NCBI RefSeq assembly: GCF_015352445.1
Contig: NZ_JADKPO010000005.1
Coordinates: 124,001 to 188,000 of the forward strand
DNA from: Nocardioides agariphilus
Lineage (GTDB): Bacteria; Actinomycetota; Actinomycetes; Propionibacteriales; Nocardioidaceae
Length of the DNA: 64,000 nucleotides
Direction: 5' to 3'
Positions 29,467-38,348 of the stretch are shown piece by piece; within the stretch, counting starts at the first letter, position 1, and each line of letters opens with the position of its first letter. The notes beneath the pieces are model-generated. The model saw only the letters and a list, made by a program, of their open reading frames with translations. It searched no databases and had not been told where the DNA came from. Both the position numbers and the translations under genes were made by a program.

Positions 29467-31209
29467 ATGAGATCTTCGCGTTCCCGGGGCCTGGGGGTCG
29501 CCGTCATGGCCAGCCTTGCCCTGGCCATCCCTACGGCACTGGTGGAAGGTGCGACCCTCAATGCCGCTCACTCCGCGACGAGCGCCGCTGCACCCACGGG
29601 TGACTGCGCTGAGGCCTACCCGGTCTCCGAGGTGACCGTCGACCAGGACGTCCACGGCCTCTCGACGACTCAGGGCGTCACTCCGTCGGGCTTCACCGGC
29701 AAGGTCCTCGGCGTCTTGAAGGACGGCGTGCTGCCGGGCATCGACCTGGTGATGGCGCGTCTGGACTCGCCGACGATCCAGCAGGTCGGCGGCATCTGGC
29801 AGGGCATGTCCGGCTCGCCGGTCTACGCACAGGACGGTCGCCTCATCGGCGCGGTGGCCTACGGCTTCTCCTTCGGGCCGTCGCCGGTCGCCGGCATCAC
29901 GCCGTTCGAGCAGATGCAGACCTCGCTCAACACCAGCCTGCCCCAGCAGCTCAAGGTCGGCGACCGCACTGCGCGGTTGCTCGCCCGGACGACGGATGTC
30001 TCCCAGACCCAGGCGTCGCAGGGTTTCTCGCAGCTGCCGACGCCGTTGTCGGTGGCGGGCGTACCTGCCAGGTTCCTGCACCGCACGCCCCGGCGGGCCT
30101 GGCAGCCGGAGAGCGCCTCGGTCGCGGGGGCTGCTCCCGCTGCGACCACCCCGACTGCGGCCGACATCGTGGCCGGCGGCAACCTGGGCGTCACCATGTC
30201 GACTGGCGACATCACCCAAGGCGCGATCGGCACGGTCACCTCGGTGTGTGACGGGCTGGTCAGAGGCTTCGGCCACCCGTTCAACCTGCTCGGCAAGACG
30301 ACCTACGGGATGTCGGGCGCAGAGACCCTGTACATCCAGGAGGACCCTGCCGGAACGCCGTTCACGATGGCGAACTTCGGACCGACGGTCGGCACCATCG
30401 ACCAGGACCGCAACGTCGGTGTCTCCGGGCCGCTCGGCGTCCTGCCTCACGGCACCGAGGTGACCTCGGTGCTCACCCACGGGCCGGACCAGCGCACCAG
30501 CGAAAGCGTCGTCACGATCCAGGAGGCCCTGGCGCAGACCACCAACTACGCCTTGGTCGTCAACCACCTGCGGGTGCTGGACTCCTTCCCCCCGGGCGCT
30601 GAGGAGCAGGGCTGGACCATCACCGGTACGGCGGGCGGCGAGCCCTTCGTACTGCAGGCGGGCAACCGCTACGCCGACAGCCTCGACATCACCGGGATCG
30701 CGCAGTGGGACCTTCCCGACCTGGTCTGGGCTCTCAGCCTGATCCCCGATGTCACCGTCGACTCCGTCACGGGCACCTCGACGGTCACCGACGACCCCTC
30801 CGGCTTCCGGCTGGCGAAGGTCCAGCAGCGCCGGGGTGGCCTGTGGGTGACCGTGAACCGGCTCAACCCGGCCATCGTCAAGGCCGGGAGGCTGCTGGTG
30901 CTCCGCCTCGTGCTGACCAACCCGTCGGGCAACCAGACGGTGCCGGTGACCTACCGTGTCCCGCGGGCAGCCGCTGGTCTGCGCGGTCAGGTCTCCTTCT
31001 TCCCGGGGCTCCCGTTCCCGTTCGAGACCGGTGAGATGCCGGGCACGTTCGACGAGGTCCAGAAGATGGTGAGCACCTTCGTGCGCAACGACCAGTTCGA
31101 CAGCCGACTGTCCTTGTTCGGCGGAGCGATCCAGAAGCAGAAGAAGACCACGCCCGCCACCCGCGTGGTGTCCGGCAACCGCCGGTTCCCGGTGATCGTC
31201 GTCCGCTGA
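29467..31209 (+). CDS. Secreted S55 (SpoIVB-like) serine peptidase
   Basis: This 580-residue protein has a signal peptide (about residues 1-35) and a SpoIVB/S55 peptidase domain. GIWQGMSGSPVYAQDGRLIGAV contains the likely nucleophile serine in GMSGSP, and PVAGITPFEQM follows. Only the family is firm; in Bacillus SpoIVB triggers sigma-K activation, but no sporulation genes are seen here, so the target is unknown. The long C-terminal part (about 240-560) appears beta-rich and is not recognised. The ATG at 29467 has AGAGGA upstream. The gene converges on the gamma-glutamyltranspeptidase gene. Confidence 0.82.
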   Translation: MRSSRSRGLGVAVMASLALAIPTALVEGATLNAAHSATSAAAPTGDCAEAYPVSEVTVDQDVHGLSTTQGVTPSGFTGKVLGVLKDGVLPGIDLVMARLDSPTIQQVGGIWQGMSGSPVYAQDGRLIGAVAYGFSFGPSPVAGITPFEQMQTSLNTSLPQQLKVGDRTARLLARTTDVSQTQASQGFSQLPTPLSVAGVPARFLHRTPRRAWQPESASVAGAAPAATTPTAADIVAGGNLGVTMSTGDITQGAIGTVTSVCDGLVRGFGHPFNLLGKTTYGMSGAETLYIQEDPAGTPFTMANFGPTVGTIDQDRNVGVSGPLGVLPHGTEVTSVLTHGPDQRTSESVVTIQEALAQTTNYALVVNHLRVLDSFPPGAEEQGWTITGTAGGEPFVLQAGNRYADSLDITGIAQWDLPDLVWALSLIPDVTVDSVTGTSTVTDDPSGFRLAKVQQRRGGLWVTVNRLNPAIVKAGRLLVLRLVLTNPSGNQTVPVTYRVPRAAAGLRGQVSFFPGLPFPFETGEMPGTFDEVQKMVSTFVRNDQFDSRLSLFGGAIQKQKKTTPATRVVSGNRRFPVIVVR

Positions 31210-31212
31210 GGC

Positions 31213-32865
31213 TCAGTCGGAGACGCCCGTCGCGGCTTCGCGGCGGGCGTCTCCGGCCGCCTGCAGCTCACCGGACGGTGACACCGCCGCGGCGCCCACG
31301 CCGCCGAAGTACATATGGGGCTCGGGGTACTCGTGTCCGGGTAGCCCGGCTCGTTGCACGGCGGCCATGATCTCGTCGTCTGCCTCGTGCTCCACCACGA
31401 ACCCGGCCTCGCCGTGCTCCTCGACCACGCGCACATGGACCCTCGGCGCCGCGATGGCTGCCTGGAGATCGCGGTCGTGCAGACAGCCCTGTCCCAGCAC
31501 GAGCATCAAGGCGGTGGTGATCCGGTCGGCGCCAGGGGACCCGATGGCCAGGACCCGTCCGGGCTCGGCCCGAGCGGTGGTCGGCGCCATGTTGGAGGCG
31601 AGCCGGGTCCCCGGGGCCAGTGCATGGACGCCCAGGCGATTGAGCTCCACCTCGCCGAGGGCGTTGTTGAGCAGGATCCCGGTGCCAGGGATGACCAGCC
31701 CCGCGCTGTAGCCGCTGCTCATCGTGATCGTGCAGGCGTTGCCGTCGGAGTCCACCGCCGAGACGTTGGCCGTCGAGGAGGATCCGCGGAGGGCACTCAG
31801 GCCGTGCTCCCCGACACGTGCGAGCAGGTCGACGCCGTCTGCCTCGAGGTCCTCGGACAGGTCGTGGATCGACGTGCGGTAGGACAGCACGGCGCGCTGG
31901 ATCTCGATGACGTCGTCCCAGCTCCAGTCTCCGCGACGCGCGAGCTCCTCGAGCATCACCGCCAGCATCGGCCCCCCGACGGCCGGCGGCGGGTTGACCG
32001 CGACCGTCCATGCGCCGACCGTGCTCAGGTGCGCGGGCCTCACGACGGGCTGGTAGGCGGCCAGGTCCTCGAGCGTCACCAGCCCGTCGTGCTCGGCCAT
32101 CGTGGACACGAGGGCGCGTGCGACATCGCCGGTCGTGAACAGTGCCGGTCCCTCGGTGGCCAGCCGGTCCAGGGTGTCGGCGAGTGCGGTGTTGCTCCGC
32201 TCCTCACCTCCGCTCAGCACGGCGCCACCCTCACCAGTGACCAGGGCGTGGGCCTCGGCGTCCTCGGCGAACAGCGTGTCGGCCACGAACGCCAGGTACC
32301 GGGAAGCGGCGCTGCCCATCGGATAGCGACGTGCAGCCGTCGCGGCCGGCGACACGAGCCTGGCCCAGGGCAGCGCGGCGTACCGCTCGGCCGCAACCGC
32401 GAAAGCGGGGATGATCCCCGGCGTGGCGACCGAGCCGTGCCCCGCATGCATGGTGACCCCGCCGCCGTAGTCGGTGCGGACCTCGCGCACTCCGCGTCCG
32501 AAGCGGGATGCTTCGACACCGCGCCCGGGCATCTCCACGTTGCCGTCGACCACCACCGGGTCCTCGTCGGCCAACCAGACCGAGACGTAGGCGCCCCCAC
32601 CGAAGCTCACCATGCCGGGCTCGGTGGCCAGCGCGGTGAAGGCGGTCGCCAAGGCGGCGTCGACGGCGTTGCCTCCGTCGGCTGCCACCGCCAGCCCTGC
32701 ATCGAGGGCCTGCTGACCCGTGGCGGCGACGGCGATCCGGCGTTGCGGCACGGTGTCCATCTTGGCCCCATCTCGGCGCACGGCCATCAACCGGGGGGCC
32801 GCCGTTCGCAGCGGAGGGGGTGTGGCCGCGAACGGCGGCGTCCGCAGGGCCTGAGGCCAGGCCAT
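31213..32865 (-). CDS. Gamma-glutamyltranspeptidase family protein
   Basis: This 550-residue Ntn-hydrolase likely hydrolyses or transfers gamma-glutamyl groups. The autoprocessing site is at T365 in SSSTANVSAVD, followed by DGNACTITMSSGYSAGLVIPGTGILLNN; the N-terminal half has GGNAVDAALAT and FGGGAYVSV. The threonine and the oxyanion glycines appear intact, but the usual TTH at the processing site is STAN. No clear signal peptide is visible, so it may be cytoplasmic. Alternative starts exist within the first 36 residues. The last codons are part of the hairpin at 31219-31254. Confidence 0.87.
   Translation of the reverse strand: MAWPQALRTPPFAATPPPLRTAAPRLMAVRRDGAKMDTVPQRRIAVAATGQQALDAGLAVAADGGNAVDAALATAFTALATEPGMVSFGGGAYVSVWLADEDPVVVDGNVEMPGRGVEASRFGRGVREVRTDYGGGVTMHAGHGSVATPGIIPAFAVAAERYAALPWARLVSPAATAARRYPMGSAASRYLAFVADTLFAEDAEAHALVTGEGGAVLSGGEERSNTALADTLDRLATEGPALFTTGDVARALVSTMAEHDGLVTLEDLAAYQPVVRPAHLSTVGAWTVAVNPPPAVGGPMLAVMLEELARRGDWSWDDVIEIQRAVLSYRTSIHDLSEDLEADGVDLLARVGEHGLSALRGSSSTANVSAVDSDGNACTITMSSGYSAGLVIPGTGILLNNALGEVELNRLGVHALAPGTRLASNMAPTTARAEPGRVLAIGSPGADRITTALMLVLGQGCLHDRDLQAAIAAPRVHVRVVEEHGEAGFVVEHEADDEIMAAVQRAGLPGHEYPEPHMYFGGVGAAAVSPSGELQAAGDARREAATGVSD
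31219..31254. terminator. Bidirectional terminator hairpin inside the GGT 3' coding end
   Basis: A 16-bp stem (one T-G pair, otherwise perfect, outer arm GGAGACGCCCG) closes a 4-base loop. It begins 10 bases after the S55 peptidase stop and lies within the last codons of the opposing gene, so it can terminate the plus-strand transcript. Confidence 0.75.
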
Positions 32866-33041
32866 GGGTCTTTCACCGTGTCGGGGGGCGACAGCACCCC
32901 TGGTCCGGGCGACGAGCGCGCATCGGGGGATCCCCGCCAGATTGGCTGTCCGGGCCCAATTTACCTGCCGGAAGCGTTACGTCCATACCCCAACCCGATG
33001 CTTGGTCACCGGACCTGGGGTCTTCTGGCACGCTGACGCAC

Positions 33042-33518
33042 ATGACGCAGGCAGCGAACAGCCCGACCAGCGACGAGACCCTGCGCTGGGTCGAGCTCAC
33101 GCGGATGGGCAAGGAGCGCTACAAGGCGACCAACGGTCGCGGGGGAGTGCTGCCGATCGGGCCGATCGAGGACCCCGACTTCACACCGGTCGAGCTCCTG
33201 CTCGCGGCACTGGCCGGATGCGCGGCCGCCGACATCGACCTGATCACCGGCAAGCGCGTGGATCCGACCACGTTCGAGATGCGAGCCACGGGTCACAAGG
33301 TGCGCGACGAGGCGGGGTCGCACCTGGTCGAGCTGACCATCCAGCTCGACGTGCGCTTCCCCGAGGGTGCCGACGGCGACCGGGCCCGCGAGATGCTGCC
33401 GCGAGCCATCCAGCAGACCCGTGACCGTATTTGCACGGTCGGCCGCACGGTGGCTCTGGGCGAGCCGGTCGGCTACGTCGAGGAGGACCTGTCAGCGCGG
33501 GAGATCAGCCGACGCTGA
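33042..33518 (+). CDS. OsmC family peroxide/thiol protein
   Basis: This 158-residue OsmC-fold protein probably reduces organic peroxides through a cysteine pair. The two family cysteines are in LAALAGCAAADID and DRICTVGRT. The start is the ATG at 33042, chosen because the upstream frame is not family-like; no good ribosome site is seen. The last 14 bases overlap the convergent cyclophilin gene. The 176 bases before it hold divergent promoters for this gene and the GGT gene, including AT-rich sequence near 32960. Confidence 0.87.
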   Translation: MTQAANSPTSDETLRWVELTRMGKERYKATNGRGGVLPIGPIEDPDFTPVELLLAALAGCAAADIDLITGKRVDPTTFEMRATGHKVRDEAGSHLVELTIQLDVRFPEGADGDRAREMLPRAIQQTRDRICTVGRTVALGEPVGYVEEDLSAREISRR

Positions 33519-34170
33519 CCTTCTGCATCGTCACCGTCTCCTTGGGGGCACCGTCACCGGTGGGGCTGTCGACGCCCTTGTCCGCGACTCCCTGCACGGT
33601 GGCCACCGCAGCGTCGTCGACGTGTCCGAACACGGTGTAGGCAGGCGGCAGCTCGCTGTCGGCGTACACGATGAAGAACTGGCTGCCGTTGGTGTCGGGG
33701 CCGGCGTTGGCCATCGCCAGCGTGCCGGCGGGGTAGGTCTCGGAGCCGTCGAGCTCGTCGGCGAAGGAGTAGCCAGGTCCGCCCGCGCCGGTGCCGGTCG
33801 GGTCACCGCACTGGAGCACGAAGATGCCGGCCGTTGTCATGCGGTGGCAGGTCACGTCGTCGAAGTACCCCTGCTCGGCAAGGGAGACGAACGAGTTGAC
33901 CGTGCACGGCGTCTTCTCGCGGTCGAGCGTGGCCTCGAGGTCTCCGACCGTGGTGGAGATGGTGACGGTCACCTCTCCGGTGTCGGGTGCCTTCGACGAC
34001 GGCGCGTCCACCTCCTTGGCGGCACTCCCGTCGGTCGGGTAGTCGCAGGAGGTCGTCGACCCGGTGGATCCTGCGTCGACGGCGGTCGAGGAGTCGTCGC
34101 CGCTGCACGCGGAGAGCATCGCGGCGCACACGGTCAGAGCCACGGGCAACAAGGTGAGGGGCTTGCGCAT
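33505..34170 (-). CDS. Cyclophilin-type peptidyl-prolyl isomerase lipoprotein
   Basis: This secreted lipoprotein catalyses proline isomerisation during folding of exported proteins. It has 221 residues. A signal peptide ends in the lipobox LSAC; a Ser/Thr-rich linker is followed by the cyclophilin domain from about residue 70. Domain motifs are NSFVSLAEQGYFDDVTCHRM, TGAGGPGYSFADEL, AMANAGPDTNGSQFFIVY and FGHVDD. ATG 34170 (MRKPL) or 34179 (MHAMRKPL) could be the start. It lies 35 bases after the aldolase-like gene, probably in one transcript. It overlaps the convergent OsmC gene by 14 bases. Confidence 0.9.
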   Translation of the reverse strand: MRKPLTLLPVALTVCAAMLSACSGDDSSTAVDAGSTGSTTSCDYPTDGSAAKEVDAPSSKAPDTGEVTVTISTTVGDLEATLDREKTPCTVNSFVSLAEQGYFDDVTCHRMTTAGIFVLQCGDPTGTGAGGPGYSFADELDGSETYPAGTLAMANAGPDTNGSQFFIVYADSELPPAYTVFGHVDDAAVATVQGVADKGVDSPTGDGAPKETVTMQKVSVG

Positions 34171-34205
34171 GGCGTGCATGGTACGGGCGGCCGCTGGGTG
34201 GGCCG

Positions 34206-35261
34206 TCAGCTGTTGCGCCCCCGCGCCACGACCGGCCATCGCTCGAGCCCGGTGCCGCTGTCGGCCCACAGCTCGTCGGCGAGGTTGACCGCGGCGCACA
34301 CGTGGTTGGGCACCAGCCGCAGTCGGCTGCCCAGCGGGGGAGGAGGGCCGTCGTACCCCTCGATCACGGCGTGGTGCTCGGACATCAGGACCACCTTGGC
34401 GTCCGGGTGGTCGAGTAGCCGCGCTGCACCGGAGTTGTACGGCGCCCGGTCGGCCGCCAGCGCCTTGCCACCGGCGTCCACGACGATCCGGCCGCCCGCG
34501 TGGGAGACCACGGTGGCCTGGCAGGTCAGTGCGATGTCGTCAGCAGTGGCGGAGCCGAGCTCCCACTGCTGCGCGTCGTTGAGCGCGTAGACGCCGGGGC
34601 GCAGCTCGGTCGGCACCCCCATCGCCAACGCGGCCTGGAGAGTGGGCGTCGACCCACCGCTGAGCACGCGCGGTTCGATGCCGACGCCCCTCAGGGATCC
34701 TGCGGCGACGTGCAGCGCGTCGGCCTCGTCGCGCGCCGCGACATCTCGACCGTCAGGGGAGTAGCCGTGGCCCGGGAAGGTGAAGACGCCGAGCACGTCC
34801 AGGCCCGCGTCGGATGCGGCGGAGGCGACCTCTCCGGCCTGGCGAGGCCGGACTCCTGTGCGGTGGTGGCCGCTGTCCAGCTCGACGAGCACGGCCTGAC
34901 CCGGCAGCCATCGTGCGAGGTTGGCGGCTGACTCGGCGCTGTCGACGCCGACGGTGACGACGGCCCGGTCCGAGAGTGCCGCCAGGCGTCGGGCCCGTCG
35001 GGGATCGAGCCACAGGGGATAGGCGACGAAGAGGTCCGTCACTCCCTGGTCGACGTACGCCTCGGCCTCACCGACCGTGGCCACGGTCAGCCCGACCGCA
35101 CCGGCAGCCAGCTGCAGGCGGGCGATCTCGGCCGTCTTGTGGGTCTTGGCGTGGGGACGCAGCCGCACATCCGCCTGTGCAGCGGCCGCCGCCACCCGGT
35201 CGATGTTGCGCTGAAGCCGCGGGACGTCGACGACGAGGTACGGCGTCTCGGGCTCGCGCAC
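34206..35261 (-). CDS. D-threonine aldolase-like PLP enzyme (DSD1-type fold III)
   Basis: This 351-residue enzyme belongs to the alanine racemase-fold D-threonine aldolase/D-serine dehydratase group, which acts on D-3-hydroxy amino acids with PLP and a metal. The PLP lysine is K39 in RLRPHAKTHK. The C-terminal metal site is visible as SEHHAVIEG and LVPNHVCAAVN (His and Cys ligands). Substrate preference cannot be told. I chose GTG at 35261 because TAGGTT lies 7 bases upstream, giving a leaderless start; a TTG nine bases earlier overlaps that box. The gene precedes the cyclophilin gene. Confidence 0.87.
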   Translation of the reverse strand: MREPETPYLVVDVPRLQRNIDRVAAAAAQADVRLRPHAKTHKTAEIARLQLAAGAVGLTVATVGEAEAYVDQGVTDLFVAYPLWLDPRRARRLAALSDRAVVTVGVDSAESAANLARWLPGQAVLVELDSGHHRTGVRPRQAGEVASAASDAGLDVLGVFTFPGHGYSPDGRDVAARDEADALHVAAGSLRGVGIEPRVLSGGSTPTLQAALAMGVPTELRPGVYALNDAQQWELGSATADDIALTCQATVVSHAGGRIVVDAGGKALAADRAPYNSGAARLLDHPDAKVVLMSEHHAVIEGYDGPPPPLGSRLRLVPNHVCAAVNLADELWADSGTGLERWPVVARGRNS

Positions 35262-35268
35262 GAGCGTC

Positions 35269-35274
35269 AACCTA
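35269..35274 (-). promoter_or_regulatory. -10 box for a leaderless aldolase-like gene
   Basis: TAGGTT on the minus strand ends 7 bases before the GTG at 35261. The same hexamer occurs upstream of gcvH and the FHA gene. Confidence 0.45.
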
Positions 35275-35402
35275 GCCGCACTGTGGGCGACCGAGGGGAG
35301 GGTCGGCAGCCACCGGTGAAGGGGTTGAGAGGAGTCAGTCCTGCGTTAGTGGACAGCCTGCGTATCAAGAGCGTGCGAATTCCGGTGTCGGAAGACGCGT
35401 GG

Positions 35403-35579
35403 TCAGCGGGTGCAATCGAGCCGTCGCAGTTCCATTGAGATCGAGGTGACGACGTCGTCGATCTGAATGCGGTAGACGGCATTCTCGGATGCGTCGACGA
35501 CAACGAGGTTGCCATCTTGGCGGTTGTAGGCCGTTCGTAGATCGCTCAGGGTGGAGCACGCGGCTCGTGCTGTTGGCTC
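35403..35579 (-). pseudogene. In-frame coding remnant after the stop of the propeller protein
   Basis: Directly after the TAG of the propeller protein gene, the same frame stays open for 58 codons and ends in TGA at 35403-35405. It reads like protein (LRTAYNRQDGNLVVVDASE, then AVYRIQIDDVV and MELRRLDCTR) and has mostly G/C third positions, but it has no ATG, GTG or TTG start. It is either the 3' end of a truncated gene or a C-terminal extension cut off by the TAG. I cannot name the family. Confidence 0.5.
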
Positions 35580-37697
35580 CTAGCGGATCACCTCGACGAA
35601 TCCCTCAGCGCCCTGGTCGGGCGAGGTGTCGACCAGTTGCCAAGTCAAGCGCGCCTCCGCCATGGCCGGCGCGGTGTCGGGCACCCGCAACTGCATCACG
35701 TAGGCCCGCGTGGCCCCGGCCGGCAGCATCGGGTCGCTGTCGCAGTTGAGCCGGTAGACCTCAGAGACGGGCTTTGCGAAGTCGTTGCCGTTCATGTCCT
35801 GAAAGGCCAACTGTTGCGAGAAGCCGCCACAGGGAGCGAGATCGACGTCCTCTTGGCCACGGTTGTGCAGCGTCACGACATAGGTCAGGAGTCCGCCGGC
35901 GACCACCTGGTCCGGCAGGGCTACCTCGGCGCTCAGCGAGTCCCAGCGAACCGGCTGCTCGATCGGTGAGTTGTCGCGGGTGAAGCGGGAGACCGACATC
36001 CCGCAGGTTGTGGAGTCGTCCCGGTTCAGCCCGAGCTCGCTGCCGTCGCGCAGGACGACGGTGAGGGCGGTCCACTTCTCGGTCGGTATGGGTGCACTGC
36101 CCTGCGCCTCCTCGCAGTTGCGTTGGTCGCTACTGATCGTCAGCTGCGCGGTCTCGCCCGGGTCGAGCGTTGCCGGGCTTTCGGCGTAGTCGCCGAGCCT
36201 TTCGTCGTGCTCTGTGGGAATGGTGACCCGGGCACCTGAGTCGTCGAGCCCGATGAGTGTGGGGTACCCGGCGAGGGTGCATCGTCCGTCAGTCTTCTTG
36301 ACCACGTCGACGAACAGGAACGTCTGCCCGCTGGCGCCATCGCCCTGAACCTGGCGTACGCGCAGGTCGGATGCGGTGCAGGGCGTCGTCGTCGGTCGAG
36401 GTTCCGGGGGTGGCGCTTGCCAGACCTCGAAGTCACGACGATCGCTCCACGGCACCGCGCCTTCGGGGACGTCGACGGTCGCGGTGGTGCTGGCCGTCGG
36501 CGTGGGCTGGATGAGTTGGGCGGGCGCGAAGCCGTCCACGTACTGCCAGGTCCAGCCGCCGTCAGGGCTGATCACCAAGCCGTTGCGGGCGGCGATCAGG
36601 GCGACCCCTTCCATGGCCTCGACGGCGACGGGCTCGTCGATGGGCGGTGTCGGCGCTGGCTTGTACGTCGACGGCAGGCCCATCACGGCAATGTCGGTGA
36701 CGTCCTGACCAGGTGTGTTGCTGCCCGGCGGTACGCCGATTGCCTGACGGTCGTCGATGCCGACGACCTGAGTGCCGAATCCGAACGCCTCCGTGTCCAG
36801 CCGGGTCCATGTCTTTGCGCCGTCGGTGCTGACGTGGACGCTGGTGGTCTTGGCCTCGTCGCAGGCAATCCAGAGCGCCGCGGGTGTGCCGGTGAGCTGG
36901 CCACGTCCGGCTGGGTCGCAGGGTTGGGTAAGCGGCGCGGCAGGCTCGGCGAGCGCGTAGAGCTCGAGCGCACCTTCCTCCCCGAACTCGCCGGTCTGGA
37001 ACCGGCCCAGGACAAAGACTCCGGCACTGGTTTCGGCGGGGGTGACCCAGCCTTCGTGTTGGATCTGCGGCAGCCCGGGCATGTCCGCGGACGCGGCGCC
37101 AGGCGCCGCGAGGATCACCCGCCGTCCGCCGTCGCCGTCCACCCAGGTGAGCAGTCCCGCGGCGGTGGCCCGGCCGTCACCGATGGGGCTGGTGTTGTGG
37201 GGCAGGGTGACCGGGGTCCACGTAGTGCCGCCGTCGCTGGTCGCCCAGAGCTCGTGTGGCCCCCATGCCCAGCCGCTCTGCCGGTCCTGGAAGGCGATCC
37301 CATAGACCCAGCCAGGCGGGGGAGTGACGGCCTTGAACGACTCACCCCCGTCTGTCGTCACTGACAGGCGCAGACAGTCCTGCTGCTCGCAGCCGGGCGC
37401 AGTGCCCCCGAGCACGAACCAGTCCGTCGCGCTGGCCATGCTGATGTCGATCGGGTGAAGGCCGATCGCCGGCCCCGGGGCGGGCTCAGCGGGTGGCGGC
37501 TCGCGGTCGGGCAGCGCTTTGAGGACGCCGGTGGCTACCACCACCGCCACCGCGACCGATGCGACAGCCAGTCCGACCGCGCGGCGCCGCTGCCTCGCGG
37601 CACGGCGGCGTACGTCGGCCAGCGCAATGTCCGCCGAACTGGCGGGAAGGTCATCGTGACGCATCGTCTGTGCGATCTCATGGGTGAACCGGTCCAT
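35580..37697 (-). CDS. Membrane-anchored BNR/propeller protein with DUF4232 domain
   Basis: This 705-residue protein is encoded with a SigE-type sigma factor. Residues 1-38 are cytoplasmic and basic, one membrane helix lies at about 40-58, and the rest is outside. Asp-box-like repeats (TTDGGESFKAVT, TSDGGTTWTPVT, STDGAKTWTRL, SPDGGWTWQYV) suggest a sialidase-type propeller at about 80-380. A DUF4232 domain follows (about 440-570, from CTASDLRVRQV), then a beta-rich end. It probably acts as an envelope sensor or as anti-sigma partner, which is inference. Its start overlaps the sigma gene by 20 bases. Codon use is looser than in the core genes. Confidence 0.78.
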   Translation of the reverse strand: MDRFTHEIAQTMRHDDLPASSADIALADVRRRAARQRRRAVGLAVASVAVAVVVATGVLKALPDREPPPAEPAPGPAIGLHPIDISMASATDWFVLGGTAPGCEQQDCLRLSVTTDGGESFKAVTPPPGWVYGIAFQDRQSGWAWGPHELWATSDGGTTWTPVTLPHNTSPIGDGRATAAGLLTWVDGDGGRRVILAAPGAASADMPGLPQIQHEGWVTPAETSAGVFVLGRFQTGEFGEEGALELYALAEPAAPLTQPCDPAGRGQLTGTPAALWIACDEAKTTSVHVSTDGAKTWTRLDTEAFGFGTQVVGIDDRQAIGVPPGSNTPGQDVTDIAVMGLPSTYKPAPTPPIDEPVAVEAMEGVALIAARNGLVISPDGGWTWQYVDGFAPAQLIQPTPTASTTATVDVPEGAVPWSDRRDFEVWQAPPPEPRPTTTPCTASDLRVRQVQGDGASGQTFLFVDVVKKTDGRCTLAGYPTLIGLDDSGARVTIPTEHDERLGDYAESPATLDPGETAQLTISSDQRNCEEAQGSAPIPTEKWTALTVVLRDGSELGLNRDDSTTCGMSVSRFTRDNSPIEQPVRWDSLSAEVALPDQVVAGGLLTYVVTLHNRGQEDVDLAPCGGFSQQLAFQDMNGNDFAKPVSEVYRLNCDSDPMLPAGATRAYVMQLRVPDTAPAMAEARLTWQLVDTSPDQGAEGFVEVIR

Positions 37698-38196
37698 CGG
37701 ACACCTCCTGTCCGAAGCTGTTGTCGGCCAAGGCGAGCCGCAGCTTGGCGACTGCCTTGGCCGTTTGGCTCTTCACCGTGCCCTCGGAACACCCCATGAG
37801 GTCCGCGACCTTGGATACCGGAAGTTCCTCGTAGAATCGCAGGGCGACGACCGTGCGCTGGCGCGGCGGCAGGGCCCGGATCGCGGCCCAAACCGAGACC
37901 CGCCACTCGTGGTCCGCTGTGGGTGGCGGGTCCGGGGCAAGCGAGAGATGAACGTGCTCCCGCGTCCGCCGACGCCACAGGCTGATGTTGCGGTTGACCA
38001 TCGCCCGGCGCACGTAGCCTTCTGGATCGCCATGGGACTCCACGCGATGCCATGCCCGAAGCGTGCCGGCCAGCGCGTCGTGGAGGAGGTCGGCGCCGTC
38101 CTCGGGGCTACCGGTCAGCGCCCGGGCAAAGCGCAGCAAGTCGGCGTACCGGGCGCGAACGAACCCGTCGAACGCGTCCTGCCCGTCCGCATCCAC
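37678..38196 (-). CDS. SigE-family ECF sigma factor
   Basis: This 172-residue ECF sigma factor of the actinobacterial SigE family has region 2 (FVRARYADLLRFARALTG, DLLHDALAGTLRAW) and region 4 (LPPRQRTVVALRFYEELPVS, LMGCSEGTVKSQTAKAVAKL). It is translationally coupled to the downstream membrane-anchored propeller protein, which probably regulates it or is co-regulated with it. The start is GTG at 38196. The 150 bases upstream contain no other gene. A second, independent sigma/propeller pair lies at 41708-43479 on the opposite strand. Confidence 0.88.
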   Translation of the reverse strand: MDADGQDAFDGFVRARYADLLRFARALTGSPEDGADLLHDALAGTLRAWHRVESHGDPEGYVRRAMVNRNISLWRRRTREHVHLSLAPDPPPTADHEWRVSVWAAIRALPPRQRTVVALRFYEELPVSKVADLMGCSEGTVKSQTAKAVAKLRLALADNSFGQEVSDGPVHP

Positions 38197-38348
38197 CCGA
38201 GGCCTCCTGACGGCTGCTCATCTGCATCCTGACACCTCCAAGGACGCCCAGGTCGGCACATCGGTTGCCCGCGGTGACGGGTCGGACAAGGAGCACGCGA
38301 GGACCAAGGCGCGGCCGACCGTCTCCTCGAATGAGCGCGCGAGGCTCT

